Shown: positions 9,078 to 18,502 of the stretch, one piece after another | Position numbering within the stretch: the first letter of the stretch is position 1 | Layout: the number at the start of each line of letters is the position of its first letter | Source: an uncultured Acetatifactor sp. | GTDB lineage: Bacteria > Bacillota > Clostridia > Lachnospirales > Lachnospiraceae | Assembly: GCA_947588705.1 (NCBI GenBank) | Contig: CANPYT010000004.1 | Span: 18,876 to 82,875 of the forward strand | Direction: 5' to 3' | DNA length: 64,000 bases | Notes under the pieces: model-generated | The model's input: only the letters and a program-made list of their open reading frames with translations | Databases searched by the model: none | What the model was told of the DNA's origin: nothing | Made by a program: the position numbers and the translations under genes

Positions 9078-9935
9078 TTATTGCAGCTCCCCGGCCAGCA
9101 GCGCAAACTGCTCCAGTGTCAGCGCCTCTCCGCGCACAGTCTCCGGCAGATGCAGCCGTTTCAGCGCCTCCGCCACCTGCTCCTTTGCGACACCGATCCC
9201 GGCCGCATTTCCCAGCGCGTTTACCAGTGTTTTTCGCCGTTGGTTAAAGGCCGCGCGGATCAGTTCAAAAAGCCGCGCCTCATCCTCCACTTTTACAGGC
9301 GGCTCCTGATAACGCGTCAGCCGGATCACCGCGCTTCCCACACCGGGCCTGGGAATGAAGCAGTTGGGAGGCACATTGGCTACGATTTCAGGCTTTGCGT
9401 AATACTGCACCGCCAGCGACAGTGCGCCGTAATCTTTCGTTCCAGGCCCCACCTGCATCCGTTCCGCCACCTCCTTCTGGACCATGACCGTGATGCTCTC
9501 CAGCGGCACATGGCTTTCAAAAAGCCCCATGATGATCGGCGTAGTGATATAATAAGGCAGATTGGCTACTACCTTGACAGGTCTCCCGCCGTTTTCCTCC
9601 TCTACGATCCTGCCGATATCCACTTTCAAAATATCGTCGTTGACCAGCGTCACATTGGCATATGCCGACAGCGTATCTTCCAGAATGGGCATCAGATTTT
9701 TGTCGATTTCCACCGCCACCACCCGGCCTGCCCGTTCCGCCAGATACTGCGTCATAGTGCCGATACCCGGCCCGATCTCCAGCACACAGTCTGCATCCGT
9801 GATCCCCGCCGCGTCCACGATCCGTTCCAGCACGCCCGGATCCACAAGAAAATTCTGTCCGTACTTTTTCTGAGCCCTGAAATGGTACTTCTGAAGCACC
9901 TCTATGGTATTCTGTGGGATCCCAAGATCCGCCAT
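9078..9935 (-). CDS. rsmA: 16S rRNA (adenine1518/1519-N6)-dimethyltransferase
   Basis: RsmA/KsgA dimethylates two adjacent adenines in the 3'-terminal hairpin of 16S rRNA during 30S maturation. 285 residues, the usual length. SAM motif I is LEIGPGIGTMTQYL and the catalytic motif IV is NLPYYIT; the C-terminal helical domain follows. The start at 9935 is preferred over the ATG two codons earlier because AGGAGG lies 7 bases before it. The preceding HAD gene stops 2 bases upstream of this start, so translation is coupled. Housekeeping; call secure. Confidence 0.96.
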   Translation of the reverse strand: MADLGIPQNTIEVLQKYHFRAQKKYGQNFLVDPGVLERIVDAAGITDADCVLEIGPGIGTMTQYLAERAGRVVAVEIDKNLMPILEDTLSAYANVTLVNDDILKVDIGRIVEEENGGRPVKVVANLPYYITTPIIMGLFESHVPLESITVMVQKEVAERMQVGPGTKDYGALSLAVQYYAKPEIVANVPPNCFIPRPGVGSAVIRLTRYQEPPVKVEDEARLFELIRAAFNQRRKTLVNALGNAAGIGVAKEQVAEALKRLHLPETVRGEALTLEQFALLAGELQ

Positions 9936-9937
9936 AT

Positions 9938-10615
9938 TCATACCTCCTGTTCGCTCCCGCGGGCCTCTTTGTCCGCTTTCAGATATTCCAGCACCTCCTC
10001 CAGATCCCGGAAGATCCTCCTGCTCAGCCTCCTCATCTCTCCATCCGGCGGGATCATATCCGGCACCATCAGCGCCTGCATTCCCGCCGCGTGAGCCGCA
10101 CGGATCCCATTGGGGGAGTCTTCGATCGCGTATGCTTCCCCGGGATCCACCCCCAGCTTTTCACACGCCAGCCGATAAATATCGGGCCGCGGTTTGGAAT
10201 ATTCCACCATATCCCCTGTGACGACAGCGGAAAAGTAAGAGGAAAACCCTGCCCGTTCCAGATAGTCCAGGACGGTTGCCTGCCTGGTGGATGACGCCAG
10301 CCCCAGGATCCAGTTTCCCTCTTTCAGCCATTTCAACAGCCGCTCCGCCCCCGGCATTACCGGAAGCCCATTCTTTTCTATGTACTCTCTCTGCCAGGCC
10401 GATGCCTCCGCCCGAAACCCTTCATAGTCAAAATCCTCTCCGTAGGTTTCCATCACCACCCGCCTGCTGCCGTTGGCATTCAAGCCGATACATTTTGGGA
10501 AAATCTGTTCCATGCCGGACATTCCCCTTTTCTCCGCTGCCTGGACCCAGCCTTTCTCACAGAGCCGTTCTGTGTCAAACAAGATCCCGTCCATGTCAAA
10601 TACTACCGCTCTCAT
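9938..10615 (-). CDS. HAD-superfamily hydrolase, beta-phosphoglucomutase-like
   Basis: 225 residues. Motif I FDMDGILFDTE supplies the nucleophile Asp and the acid/base Asp; a helical cap follows (residues 15-85), then SSTRQATVLDY (motif II region), Lys in YSKPRPDIY (motif III) and EDSPNGIRAAHAAG (motif IV). This subfamily dephosphorylates or isomerises small phosphosugars; the substrate cannot be read from sequence. GGAGG precedes the ATG. It is coupled to rsmA downstream, which need not imply a shared function. Confidence 0.88.
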   Translation of the reverse strand: MRAVVFDMDGILFDTERLCEKGWVQAAEKRGMSGMEQIFPKCIGLNANGSRRVVMETYGEDFDYEGFRAEASAWQREYIEKNGLPVMPGAERLLKWLKEGNWILGLASSTRQATVLDYLERAGFSSYFSAVVTGDMVEYSKPRPDIYRLACEKLGVDPGEAYAIEDSPNGIRAAHAAGMQALMVPDMIPPDGEMRRLSRRIFRDLEEVLEYLKADKEARGSEQEV

Positions 10616-10695
10616 CTTTTCCTCCCCGGGCTTTCAGCGCCCTCCCTCCGCAACACCAAAACCTCCGGCTTTCCGGCCGTCCAGGCTCCCCCACG

Positions 10696-10749
10696 CATAA
10701 AAACAGGCTCCCAAAAAAGAGGATAAGATCCTTCATCCTCCCGGGAGCC
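10696..10749 (-). terminator. Intrinsic terminator after the DUF4358 gene
   Basis: Outer stem GGCTCCC/GGGAGCC with an inner GAGGAT/ATCCTC stem, followed on the minus strand by TGTTTTTATG. Lies about 37 bases beyond the DUF4358 stop. Confidence 0.85.
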
Positions 10750-10785
10750 AGAAAATAACAGAACATAAACCTATCTCCTGGTCAT

Positions 10786-11433
10786 TTAGTGCCGTAACTT
10801 ATTGCTGATCACCTCAATCACCAGATCGTTGATCTCCCGACAGTGCGCGATAACCTCATCCTCATCGCCTGTCTCCGACACATCCGCTGTATCTGCTCCC
10901 AGCCGGGCAAAGATCACATAGTTTCCGATGCGCTCCACCCTGGCAGCCTGGATCTTGCCCACATTCATAGGGTACTGCAGGGTATCGCTGACGCTGGCTT
11001 CATGGTAATCCAGAAGCGCCTGCTCCACCGCATCCGCCTGCTCTTCCTTCGCCTTTACCACGATCAGCGTATCCACATGGATATTGATCATGGGCATTTC
11101 CCCAAAGTAATCCTCATACATGTCTGATGAGATTCCCGTCATGCTCTCCAGCACATCCGGCTCTATTGCCATATCGGGCCAGTAATCGTCCCCCAAAAGA
11201 TCCACGACCGCCGTCTTTACGGCCTCCATATCCTGGCTCCAGCCATCCTCAGAAGCTTCTCCCTCACCGTCGCTGCTCCCTTCCGCAGGCGCCTCCGGGA
11301 TTTCCGCCGACGGATCGTTCTCTTCCGCCGTTCCATCCCCCTGAGCCTGGGAAGGATCTCCCTCTCCTCCGCCACAGCCGGCGAAACCGGCAGCCAATAT
11401 TCCGGCACACAGTAAAACCAACACTTTTTTCAT
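10786..11433 (-). CDS. DUF4358-type secreted lipoprotein
   Basis: 215 residues. Signal peptide MKKVLVLLCAGILAAGFAGC ends in a lipobox (LAAGFAGC), so the mature protein should be lipid-anchored outside the membrane. A Gly/Glu/Ser-rich acidic linker runs to about residue 65, followed by a roughly 130-residue domain (MAIEPDVLESMTGI, then VKAKEEQADAVEQAL) that matches the pattern of DUF4358, a common Clostridia lipoprotein family of unknown role. The ATG at 11433 is chosen because AAAGG lies 10 bases before it. The gene stands alone with its own terminator. Confidence 0.8.
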   Translation of the reverse strand: MKKVLVLLCAGILAAGFAGCGGGEGDPSQAQGDGTAEENDPSAEIPEAPAEGSSDGEGEASEDGWSQDMEAVKTAVVDLLGDDYWPDMAIEPDVLESMTGISSDMYEDYFGEMPMINIHVDTLIVVKAKEEQADAVEQALLDYHEASVSDTLQYPMNVGKIQAARVERIGNYVIFARLGADTADVSETGDEDEVIAHCREINDLVIEVISNKLRH

Positions 11434-11646
11434 CCCCAACAAACCTTTCTGCCGTTATACGACATTTCTATTACCTGAAACAGTATTCCCCGGATTTTTG
11501 GCTTTACACCTGATATGAGAAATTTTTCCAGTTTTCCTCCCATATGCGTTCCGCAGGGTCCGTTCCTTTCTGCAGGTTCAGGATCTGTGTGCCGGGATCC
11601 TCTAAACGCAGTGCCCGCCGTTTGCGGGCCCGCAAGCTGCCGATCC

Positions 11647-11685
11647 CAAAAAGAATGAGGAGATTCCTAACAGGCTCTCCTCATT
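11647..11685 (-). terminator. Intrinsic terminator after the DHH gene
   Basis: AATGAGGAG pairs with CTCCTCATT around a 14-base loop; on the minus strand the stem is followed by CTTTTTGGG. It begins 10 bases beyond the stop at 11696. Confidence 0.85.
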
Positions 11686-11695
11686 TCCGCCTCTA

Positions 11696-12616
11696 TCACT
11701 TGTTTGCCAGGTGGCAGAGCTCCGCCAGCATCTTGGGAAGCTCCGTGTCCATATTTTCATTTGTGAACTGACAGGTCCCCACCTTCCTATGGCCGCCGCC
11801 ATTATACTTCAGCATCAGGCTGCCCACGTTCACGTCCGAGGTCTTGTTCAGGATACTGTAGCCAACCGCCGCGGAACAGCCCTGGCCCCCTCGCCCACTG
11901 ACGATCCAGGCAGAAATGTTCTGCTCAGGATACATGCTGTAGATCATAAAGCGGTTGCCGGTATAAATGGGATCCACCCCCCGCAGGTCGCTGATGATCA
12001 CGTTGCCCTGCACACGGGTATTTGCCCTCACCATCTCCTTGAACTTTTCCGTCTGCTCGTTGTAGACCTCGATCCGCTCCTGCACGTCAGGCAGCGCCAA
12101 AATTTCAGAGGTTGTCATGGTGCAGCAGCAGTGCATAAGCTTTTCCATCAGCTGGTAATTGGAAATGGAAAACTGTCTCCAACGGCCCAGGCCCGTCCGG
12201 GGATCCATCAGAAATCCCACCAGGATCCATCCCTTGGGGTTCATCACTTCATCGATGGTCAGATTGCCTGAGTCTACCTTGTCCACCGCCTCCATCATTT
12301 CGTCAAACTGGGGGAAACGCTCCTTTCCTCCATAGTATTCATAGATAATACGGGCGCAGGAAGGTGTGATCCTGCTCTCACCCTTGTATTTCCCCTCCAG
12401 CTGGTTCCGCTCAAACTCACTGGAGTGATGGTCAAACCAGAGGCCGCATCCCTCCACAAATGGAACGTTGGCCAGGCAGTCGTTCTCATTCACTTCCACC
12501 AACCCATCCTGAAGATCCTTCGGATGTGCAAATTTCCAGCTGTCGATAATGCCGGCCTCCAGCAAGAGCGCTCCGCACGCCAACCCATCAAAATCAGAAC
12601 GTGTAACTAATCTCAC
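11696..12616 (-). CDS. DHH/DHHA1-family phosphoesterase
   Basis: 306 residues from a GTG start behind GAGGAGG at 8 bases. Metal-binding motifs of the DHH superfamily are present: RSDFDGLACG, the signature DHH in GLWFDHHSSEF, and KVDSGN; the C-terminal DHHA1 motif is NGGGHRKVGTCQF. Related proteins include PPX1-type exopolyphosphatases, NrnA (oligoribonucleotides, pAp) and GdpP. The length, and the lack of membrane segments or GGDEF, rule out GdpP, but the substrate remains open. Monocistronic, with terminator downstream. Confidence 0.85.
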   Translation of the reverse strand: MRLVTRSDFDGLACGALLLEAGIIDSWKFAHPKDLQDGLVEVNENDCLANVPFVEGCGLWFDHHSSEFERNQLEGKYKGESRITPSCARIIYEYYGGKERFPQFDEMMEAVDKVDSGNLTIDEVMNPKGWILVGFLMDPRTGLGRWRQFSISNYQLMEKLMHCCCTMTTSEILALPDVQERIEVYNEQTEKFKEMVRANTRVQGNVIISDLRGVDPIYTGNRFMIYSMYPEQNISAWIVSGRGGQGCSAAVGYSILNKTSDVNVGSLMLKYNGGGHRKVGTCQFTNENMDTELPKMLAELCHLANK

Positions 12617-12756
12617 CTGTGTTTCCTCCTCACATTCCATAACTTGCCGTCTGTTCGGGACAACCGCCGCGATCCGTATCCCTCAATAGTGTTAGTATAG
12701 CATATCCAAGTCTTTTCGGCAACGAAATAAAACAGAAAATAAAACAGAAAAATCAA

Positions 12757-12931
12757 ATCCGGCAACAGTTCAGCCCACGCCATTCGCAAAGCCGCGCTGA
12801 CGCGCTCTCCGGCGCTGTGCGCCTGCCTTTGCTCATAAAAAGGCGTTCCCTCGGTTGCCGTATCCAGAGGAAAATTCGTGCAAGCACAATTTTCCTCTGA
12901 ACACGGCAACCGGCTGAACTGTCAGCCGGAT
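12757..12931. mobile_element. MITE-like element, copy 1 (degenerate)
   Basis: Ends ATCCGGCAACAGTTCAGCC and the inverted GGCTGAACTGTCAGCCGGAT. Inside are two modules also found in other copies: a hairpin built on GAGGAAAATTCGTGC and a TTTGCTCATAA / GGCGTTCCC stretch. The terminal GTAAC has decayed and no target duplication is visible. It fills the gap between the DHH gene and the ABC exporter promoter. Confidence 0.75.
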
Positions 12932-12941
12932 TATTTTAAGA

Positions 12942-12970
12942 ATGACAAATGTCATAAAATAAGGTATACT
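12942..12970 (+). promoter_or_regulatory. Promoter with palindromic operator for the ABC exporter
   Basis: -35 ATGACA (12942-12947), 17-base spacer, -10 TATACT (12965-12970). The -35 is the left half of a perfect palindrome, ATGACA-AA-TGTCAT (12942-12955), so a dimeric repressor bound there would block polymerase. No regulator gene is adjacent. Confidence 0.65.
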
Positions 12971-13035
12971 TTCTCTTGTATCATTTTGTAGCCGGCAGAC
13001 CCCGCTGCGGCGGAATGAGAGGAAGCAAAGAATAC

Positions 13036-14883
13036 ATGAAGCCAACATCCGAAAATCAAACTTTTTCCCTGATCCCATATCTCCTGCGGTATAAATGGCG
13101 CTACGCGCTGGGGATCCTTGTTTTGCTGCTGGTAGACCTGGCCAGCCTATATATCCCCCAGTTTTCCGGCGAGATCGTGGACGGCCTGTCGGACGGTACC
13201 CTCACGGACGTAAAACCGCTGTTGCTTGGCATCCTGGCCGCTGGCCTGGTGATGACCTTAGGCCGCTTCGGCTGGCGCTACTTCATTGTAGGCGCTTCCC
13301 GCGGGATCGAATATCGGCTGCGGAACGATCTGTTTGCCCACCTGGAGACCCTGTCCGCGCGTTTTTACAACAGCCACAAGACCGGCGACCTGATGGCCCA
13401 TTTCACCAACGATCTCCAGGCAGTCCAACAGGCTGCGGGCTGGGCCGTCATCACCGCTTTCGACGCTGTGATCATGACCTTGATGGTGCTGGTAAAAATG
13501 ATCGTGTACGTGGATCTGAAGCTGACGGTCTTTGCCTTTATCCCCCTGACGCTGGTGGCTGTAGCCTGCTATTTTTTCGGGATCGAGTCCAAGAAACGGC
13601 AGCTCCAAAGACAGCAGGCTTTTTCCGACCTGTCAGACAAGGTGCAGGAAAGCCTGGCCGGCATCCGGGTGCTGAAATCCTTTGTCCAGGAGGAACAGGA
13701 TCTCCGCTCCTTCGATGAAGCCAGCAGAAACAGCATGGATAAGACTTTGAACGCGGTAAAGCTCTGGGCGGTGATCGGCCCCTTTTTCGACGCGGTCACC
13801 GGCATCAGCCTGCTGCTGACATTGGTTTTCGGAGGCCGTATGGTGCTGGACGGCCAGATCAGCATAGGCCAGTTTGTGGCCTTTAACTCCTATATCGGGA
13901 TGCTGGTATGGCCCATGATCGCCTGCGGGGATTCCATCAATGCTTTCACCCAGGCGGCAGCCGCCCTCAAGCGGATCTCCATGATCTTTCAGGAGCGTCC
14001 TGACATTCTGGATGCCTACCCGGACTCCCTGCCAAAGCTTGCGGAACTTGAGAAGGATCCCGGGCTTCTGGAACAGTATCCGGAAATGAGATCCTACAGC
14101 CATATGCGCCTGCAGGGGGAGATCACCATAAAAGACCTGACCTTTGTCTATCCGGACGGCGGGCTCCCCGTACTCTCCCACGTAAACCTTCATGTGGCCC
14201 AGGGGGAGATCCTCGGCATTCTGGCCCGGACCGGCAGCGGCAAATCCACTCTTGCCGACCTGCTTCTGCGGGTCTATGACTGCGAGGAAGGGGCAATCCT
14301 TCTGGACGGCATTCCCATCGGCCAGTACCCTCTGGAAGTTCTTCACAGGGACATGGCCTACGTCCCCCAGGAAAATTTTCTCTTTTCCGACACGCTGGAG
14401 GAAAACATCGCTTTCGGCCTGGAAGCCAGGATCTCGGAGCATCCCGAGCTGAGGGAAAAGATCCGGCAGGCCGCCAAAGACGCCTGCATTCACGACAATA
14501 TTATGGACTTCCCGGAAAATTACCTGACGCTGGTTGGCGAAAGAGGCGTCACCCTTTCCGGCGGGCAGAAGCAGCGAAGCTCCATCGCCCGAGCCCTGCT
14601 GAAGGATTCCGCCATCCTGATCCTGGATGATTCCCTCTCCGCAGTGGATACGGACACGGAAGAGCAGATCCTGAAAAACCTGATGCGGCTCAGGAAAGGC
14701 AAAACGACCATTCTCATCGCCCACAGGATCTCTACCTTACAGCAGGCGGATCACGTGGCCGTCCTTGAGGAAGGAAAGCTGGCGGAATATGGCACTCACC
14801 AGGAACTGCTGGAAAAAGGCGGGTTTTACGCTCATGTCTACGAAAAACAGCAGTTGGAACAGGAACTGGCAGCGGCGGACTAA
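13036..14883 (+). CDS. ABC exporter half-transporter, degenerate-site subunit
   Basis: 615 residues: six membrane helices (residues 20-310) fused to a nucleotide-binding domain. Walker A is ARTGSGKST, the signature is canonical LSGGQ, Walker B ends LILDD, with Asp where the catalytic Glu should be, and the H-loop is IAHR. About 40 extra residues link the two domains. The ATG at 13036 is chosen because AGAGGAAG lies 10 bases before it. The partner gene follows after 25 bases. This pairing matches heterodimeric exporters such as LmrCD, BmrCD and TM287/288, which move drugs, peptides or lipids. Substrate unknown. Confidence 0.92.
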   Translation: MKPTSENQTFSLIPYLLRYKWRYALGILVLLLVDLASLYIPQFSGEIVDGLSDGTLTDVKPLLLGILAAGLVMTLGRFGWRYFIVGASRGIEYRLRNDLFAHLETLSARFYNSHKTGDLMAHFTNDLQAVQQAAGWAVITAFDAVIMTLMVLVKMIVYVDLKLTVFAFIPLTLVAVACYFFGIESKKRQLQRQQAFSDLSDKVQESLAGIRVLKSFVQEEQDLRSFDEASRNSMDKTLNAVKLWAVIGPFFDAVTGISLLLTLVFGGRMVLDGQISIGQFVAFNSYIGMLVWPMIACGDSINAFTQAAAALKRISMIFQERPDILDAYPDSLPKLAELEKDPGLLEQYPEMRSYSHMRLQGEITIKDLTFVYPDGGLPVLSHVNLHVAQGEILGILARTGSGKSTLADLLLRVYDCEEGAILLDGIPIGQYPLEVLHRDMAYVPQENFLFSDTLEENIAFGLEARISEHPELREKIRQAAKDACIHDNIMDFPENYLTLVGERGVTLSGGQKQRSSIARALLKDSAILILDDSLSAVDTDTEEQILKNLMRLRKGKTTILIAHRISTLQQADHVAVLEEGKLAEYGTHQELLEKGGFYAHVYEKQQLEQELAAAD

Positions 14884-14908
14884 AAAGCGCCGGAAAGGAA
14901 TCATTTCA

Positions 14909-16684
14909 ATGAGCAGACTGACTGACGATACTTTGGAATCCAACTATCAGGGAAGCGCCCTGCTGCGCCTTCTCTCCTATATGCGGCCTTACCTGGGATG
15001 GTTTTTCCTGTGCCTGGCGCTGATCCTGGCGCTGACAGGTTTCGACCTGTACCGTCCCATGCTGATCGGCGATGCCATTGACCTGTTTCAGGCGGAAGGA
15101 AACTATGATGTGATCATAGATACCGCAGTAAAATACAGTATTGTGCTGGCACTTGGCTTTGTGTTCAACATCTCCCAGGCTTGGCTGCTGCAAAAGACCG
15201 GGCAGCGGATCATCTTCTCTATACGCCGGGAGCTGTATACCCACATCCAGTCTCTGAGCAGCCGCTATTTTGACCTGACCCCTGTCGGTAAGCTGGTCAC
15301 CCGAGTTACCAACGATGTGGAAGCCCTCAATGAGATGTATTCCGGTATTCTGGTCAGGTTATTTCGAAATATTATAAAAATAATCGGCCTTGCCTCCATT
15401 ATGCTTCTCCTGGACTGGCGGCTGGCCCTGATTTCCTTTGCGCTGCTCCCCTTGGTGGTGGCGCTCACCGTGATCTTCCGAAAGATTGCCAGAGAGACCT
15501 ATCGCCTGTCCCGTACCAGGCTGACAGACCTGAATACCTTCCTCTCGGAAAACATTTCCGGTATGCGCATTATTCAGATCTTTGGCCGGGAAGAGCGGAA
15601 ATTCGGGGAATTTGATGACAAAAGCACAAAACTGTACCAGGCTTATTACAGAGAGATGATGGTATTTGCAATATTCCGCCCGCTGATCTACCTGCTGAGC
15701 GTATTTTCCCTTATGATCGTGCTCGGCGTGGGCAGCCGGGAAGTGCTGCACAGCGCTATCTCCATCGGCACTCTTTACATTTTCGCCCAGTACATCCAGT
15801 CCTTTTTCGATCCGATCCAGGAACTGGCGGAGCAGTTTTCCACCCTTCAGTCCTCCCTCGCTTCCGCAGAAAAGATTTTTACCATTCTGGATGAGGAGCC
15901 CGGGGTAAAAGAAGCGGAGGAACCTGTAATGCTGCCGGCGATCCAGGGGCGCATCGAATTTTCCCATGTCTGGTTCGCCTATGACGGGGAGAACTATGTG
16001 CTGCGGGACGTCTCCTTTGTGATCGAGCCCGGCCAGAAGGTGGCATTTGTAGGCGCTACAGGCGCCGGAAAGTCCTCGATCCTGAATCTGATCGGGCGCT
16101 ACTATGACATTCAAAAGGGAAATATCTACATTGACGGTACGGATATCCGTCTCCTGAGCAAAAAGCAGCTTCGGAACGCTATCGGCCAGATGCAGCAGGA
16201 CGTGTTCATCTTCGAGGGAACCGTAGAGAGCAACATCCGTCTCTACGATCAGGACCTTTCTTTCGAGGAAATAAAGGCGGCGGCGGAATATGTGAACGCC
16301 TCCCATTTTATCGAAAAACTGCCCCACGGCTATGAAGAGCCTGTCTCTGAGCGGGGCTCTACCTTCTCCGCCGGAGAACGGCAGCTTCTTTCCTTTGCCA
16401 GGACGCTGGCGCACAAACCCAGCATCCTGGTCATGGATGAGGCCACCGCCAACATTGACACGGAAACCGAGCTGTTGATCCAGGAGGCTTTGGAAAAGCT
16501 TATGGAAGGCCGCACCACCATCATGGTGGCCCACAGGCTTTCCACCATCCAACATGCGGACTGTATCATGGTCATGCACAAGGGAAAAATCCGGGAACAG
16601 GGCACTCATCAGGAACTGCTGGCGCAGGGCGGCATCTACAAAAAGCTCTATGAGCTCCAGATCCATCATGAGGCCAATACATAA
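14909..16684 (+). CDS. ABC exporter half-transporter, consensus-site subunit
   Basis: 591 residues, six membrane helices then a nucleotide-binding domain. Walker A GATGAGKSS, Walker B LVMDE with the catalytic Glu, H-loop VAHR, but the signature reads FSAGE instead of LSGGQ. Combined with its partner this leaves one competent ATP site (this Walker A/B with the partner LSGGQ) and one degenerate site (partner LILDD with FSAGE), the arrangement known for heterodimeric type IV exporters. Start chosen at 14909 behind GGAAAGGAA. Co-transcribed from the promoter at 12942. Confidence 0.93.
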   Translation: MSRLTDDTLESNYQGSALLRLLSYMRPYLGWFFLCLALILALTGFDLYRPMLIGDAIDLFQAEGNYDVIIDTAVKYSIVLALGFVFNISQAWLLQKTGQRIIFSIRRELYTHIQSLSSRYFDLTPVGKLVTRVTNDVEALNEMYSGILVRLFRNIIKIIGLASIMLLLDWRLALISFALLPLVVALTVIFRKIARETYRLSRTRLTDLNTFLSENISGMRIIQIFGREERKFGEFDDKSTKLYQAYYREMMVFAIFRPLIYLLSVFSLMIVLGVGSREVLHSAISIGTLYIFAQYIQSFFDPIQELAEQFSTLQSSLASAEKIFTILDEEPGVKEAEEPVMLPAIQGRIEFSHVWFAYDGENYVLRDVSFVIEPGQKVAFVGATGAGKSSILNLIGRYYDIQKGNIYIDGTDIRLLSKKQLRNAIGQMQQDVFIFEGTVESNIRLYDQDLSFEEIKAAAEYVNASHFIEKLPHGYEEPVSERGSTFSAGERQLLSFARTLAHKPSILVMDEATANIDTETELLIQEALEKLMEGRTTIMVAHRLSTIQHADCIMVMHKGKIREQGTHQELLAQGGIYKKLYELQIHHEANT

Positions 16685-16689
16685 TTTCA

Positions 16690-16715
16690 GGGCGGCCTGC
16701 TTCCACAGGCCGCCC
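16690..16715. terminator. Shared hairpin between convergent genes
   Basis: GGGCGGCCTG pairs perfectly with CAGGCCGCCC around a 6-base loop, followed by TCTCT on the plus strand. T-tracts are weak in both directions, but the strong stem between two converging genes suggests a bidirectional terminator. Confidence 0.65.
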
Positions 16716-16732
16716 TCTCTGACAGACTTGGC

Positions 16733-18502
16733 TTAATCCAACTTGATCACCCGGTTTTTCCCGGCATCCTTTGCCATATATAACGCTTTATCTACCCGGC
16801 TGCACATCTTATCCGCAGACTCGCCGGGATTCATTCTGGTCACGCCCACGCTGACTGTCTGGTGCCCAGCCTTCTCAAAGACTATCTCCGCAAATTTCCG
16901 ACGGACCTTTTCCGCCGCATCCAGCACTGCCGCCATACCGTTTCCGATCAGCAGCATCATAAATTCCTCGCCACCCCATCTTCCCACAGAGGTCTCCGGA
17001 ATCTCCTGGGCCACCTGCTGCATCACATCAGACAGCGCAATAATAACTTCGTCCCCTTCCTTATGCCCGTAGGTATCGTTTACCCGCTTAAAATTGTCGA
17101 TATCCAACATGATCAGGTGGATCCTCTCATCCCCTGTTCCGTTGGCCGCCTCCTCCAGGGCATTCTTGATCCTCCGCTCGATCTCGGCGCGGTTATACAG
17201 CCGGGTCAGGCCATCTGTGATCGCCGTGAGGGAAAGGATCTGGTTCATGGCTTCCAGCTCCGCGGTCGATGCCTCGATAAAGGATACGAAACGCCAGATC
17301 ATGGGAATCTTATCCAGCTTCTGGAACACAGGCCCCCGGAAATCTACTTTTTCCTGGGTTTTCGGCTCTCCCTCCCGCATGGCCGCGATCACCAGCGTAA
17401 CGTTAAAGTTCAACATGATGTCGTCTATGCGGATAAACTCTCCGTGCGTATAAAAGCCTGCGGTCGGCGCTACCTCTTTAAACATCACCGTCTCTTTGCT
17501 GATGTTCGTGTCTCCCCAAAACGCCTTTCTGGCCGCGCAGGAAAAAGTCTCTATCACCTCCGGCTGAAAATCCGCGATTTTCTGACCGTCCATCCGAATA
17601 CTGCTCAGGATCGTCTCCGGATCTCCATACGCGATCTTCACATACGCGTCCTCTTCCATGTCCGAGGACATAACGAGAGAATCATCGTCGTTCACCGCCA
17701 GAGGGCAACGCAGGATATTCAGTCCATCCCGCTCCAGGAACAGCGGGAACTCCAGCGTATTGGAAAAAAAGTTCTCGTTCTTCTCTATATTTAAAAACCT
17801 CTTGTACACCTCGAAAGCGGGCTTGCCGTCCAGCTCGTACAGCACTTCCTTATCGGCTTTCGTGATATGGAACCTTCTCTTCAAAGGTTTCCAGCCGGAT
17901 ATGAACCTGCTGTACGCGTGAAAATCTTTCCCTCCCATCAGGAGAAACACTATGCCATGCTCCAGAAAGCCGTTCCCCTTGGAAAACACACCGGCGGACT
18001 CATCATCCATGTTAGGGTTGAACGCGCCCCCGCCAAACACCTGGATCCCCTTCTTCAGCGTACTCATCTCATCACAAAAGCCGCGCATGGACATATCCAT
18101 GATCGTTGCCAGCATCTCTACGGAATTGACCCATGGATTCTCCTCACAGCAGCGTTTCAGCCCATCCACAGCATCCTTGTAATTTTCTTCAAGAAACGGG
18201 AACTGCAGCAGGAGCATCTGCGTAGTCTCATACTCAAAGACAGTACACATAAGGATGATCTTTGCCTCCGCCAGCACTCCATCCAGTATATTGGCATTTG
18301 AAGTGCAGCCAAAGTACAAAGCCTCCGGCATCTCCCTGTCCAAGATCTCACATACATGCATAATGCGCGATTTATCCATGTCCTCTGTAAAAAGGCGGAA
18401 AACTATCTTGTAAACCGTATTCCTATCGCACCATTGGCGAATTTCCTCCAGTTCCTTCTCAAAGTTTTTGTCATTGTCGTAAGTCAGGTGAAATTGTTTC
18501 AA
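16733..18502 (-). CDS. FIST-domain diguanylate cyclase
   Basis: 589 residues from a TTG start with AAGGAG 7 bases upstream. Residues 1-380 match the FIST_N/FIST_C sensory fold (ALYFGCTSNANI, then GVFSKGNGFLEHGIVFLL), a cytoplasmic small-ligand sensor. A helical linker leads to a GGDEF domain (about 425-589) with GRWGGEEF as active site and IMLDIDNFKRVND for metal and substrate binding, so cyclic-di-GMP synthesis is expected. The usual RxxD inhibitory site five residues before GGEEF reads IPET, so product inhibition is probably absent. No membrane segments. Stands alone, converging with the ABC exporter. Confidence 0.9.
   Translation of the reverse strand: MKQFHLTYDNDKNFEKELEEIRQWCDRNTVYKIVFRLFTEDMDKSRIMHVCEILDREMPEALYFGCTSNANILDGVLAEAKIILMCTVFEYETTQMLLLQFPFLEENYKDAVDGLKRCCEENPWVNSVEMLATIMDMSMRGFCDEMSTLKKGIQVFGGGAFNPNMDDESAGVFSKGNGFLEHGIVFLLMGGKDFHAYSRFISGWKPLKRRFHITKADKEVLYELDGKPAFEVYKRFLNIEKNENFFSNTLEFPLFLERDGLNILRCPLAVNDDDSLVMSSDMEEDAYVKIAYGDPETILSSIRMDGQKIADFQPEVIETFSCAARKAFWGDTNISKETVMFKEVAPTAGFYTHGEFIRIDDIMLNFNVTLVIAAMREGEPKTQEKVDFRGPVFQKLDKIPMIWRFVSFIEASTAELEAMNQILSLTAITDGLTRLYNRAEIERRIKNALEEAANGTGDERIHLIMLDIDNFKRVNDTYGHKEGDEVIIALSDVMQQVAQEIPETSVGRWGGEEFMMLLIGNGMAAVLDAAEKVRRKFAEIVFEKAGHQTVSVGVTRMNPGESADKMCSRVDKALYMAKDAGKNRVIKLD

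Noticed and set aside
13633..14724. Long minus-strand frame inside the ABC exporter gene (also 15359-16669)
   Set aside because: Antisense shadows in GC-rich coding DNA; the plus-strand genes carry all ABC motifs.
14765..14908. Longer N-terminus for the second ABC subunit
   Set aside because: It would overlap the preceding gene by 40 codons; a good ribosome site stands before the ATG at 14909.
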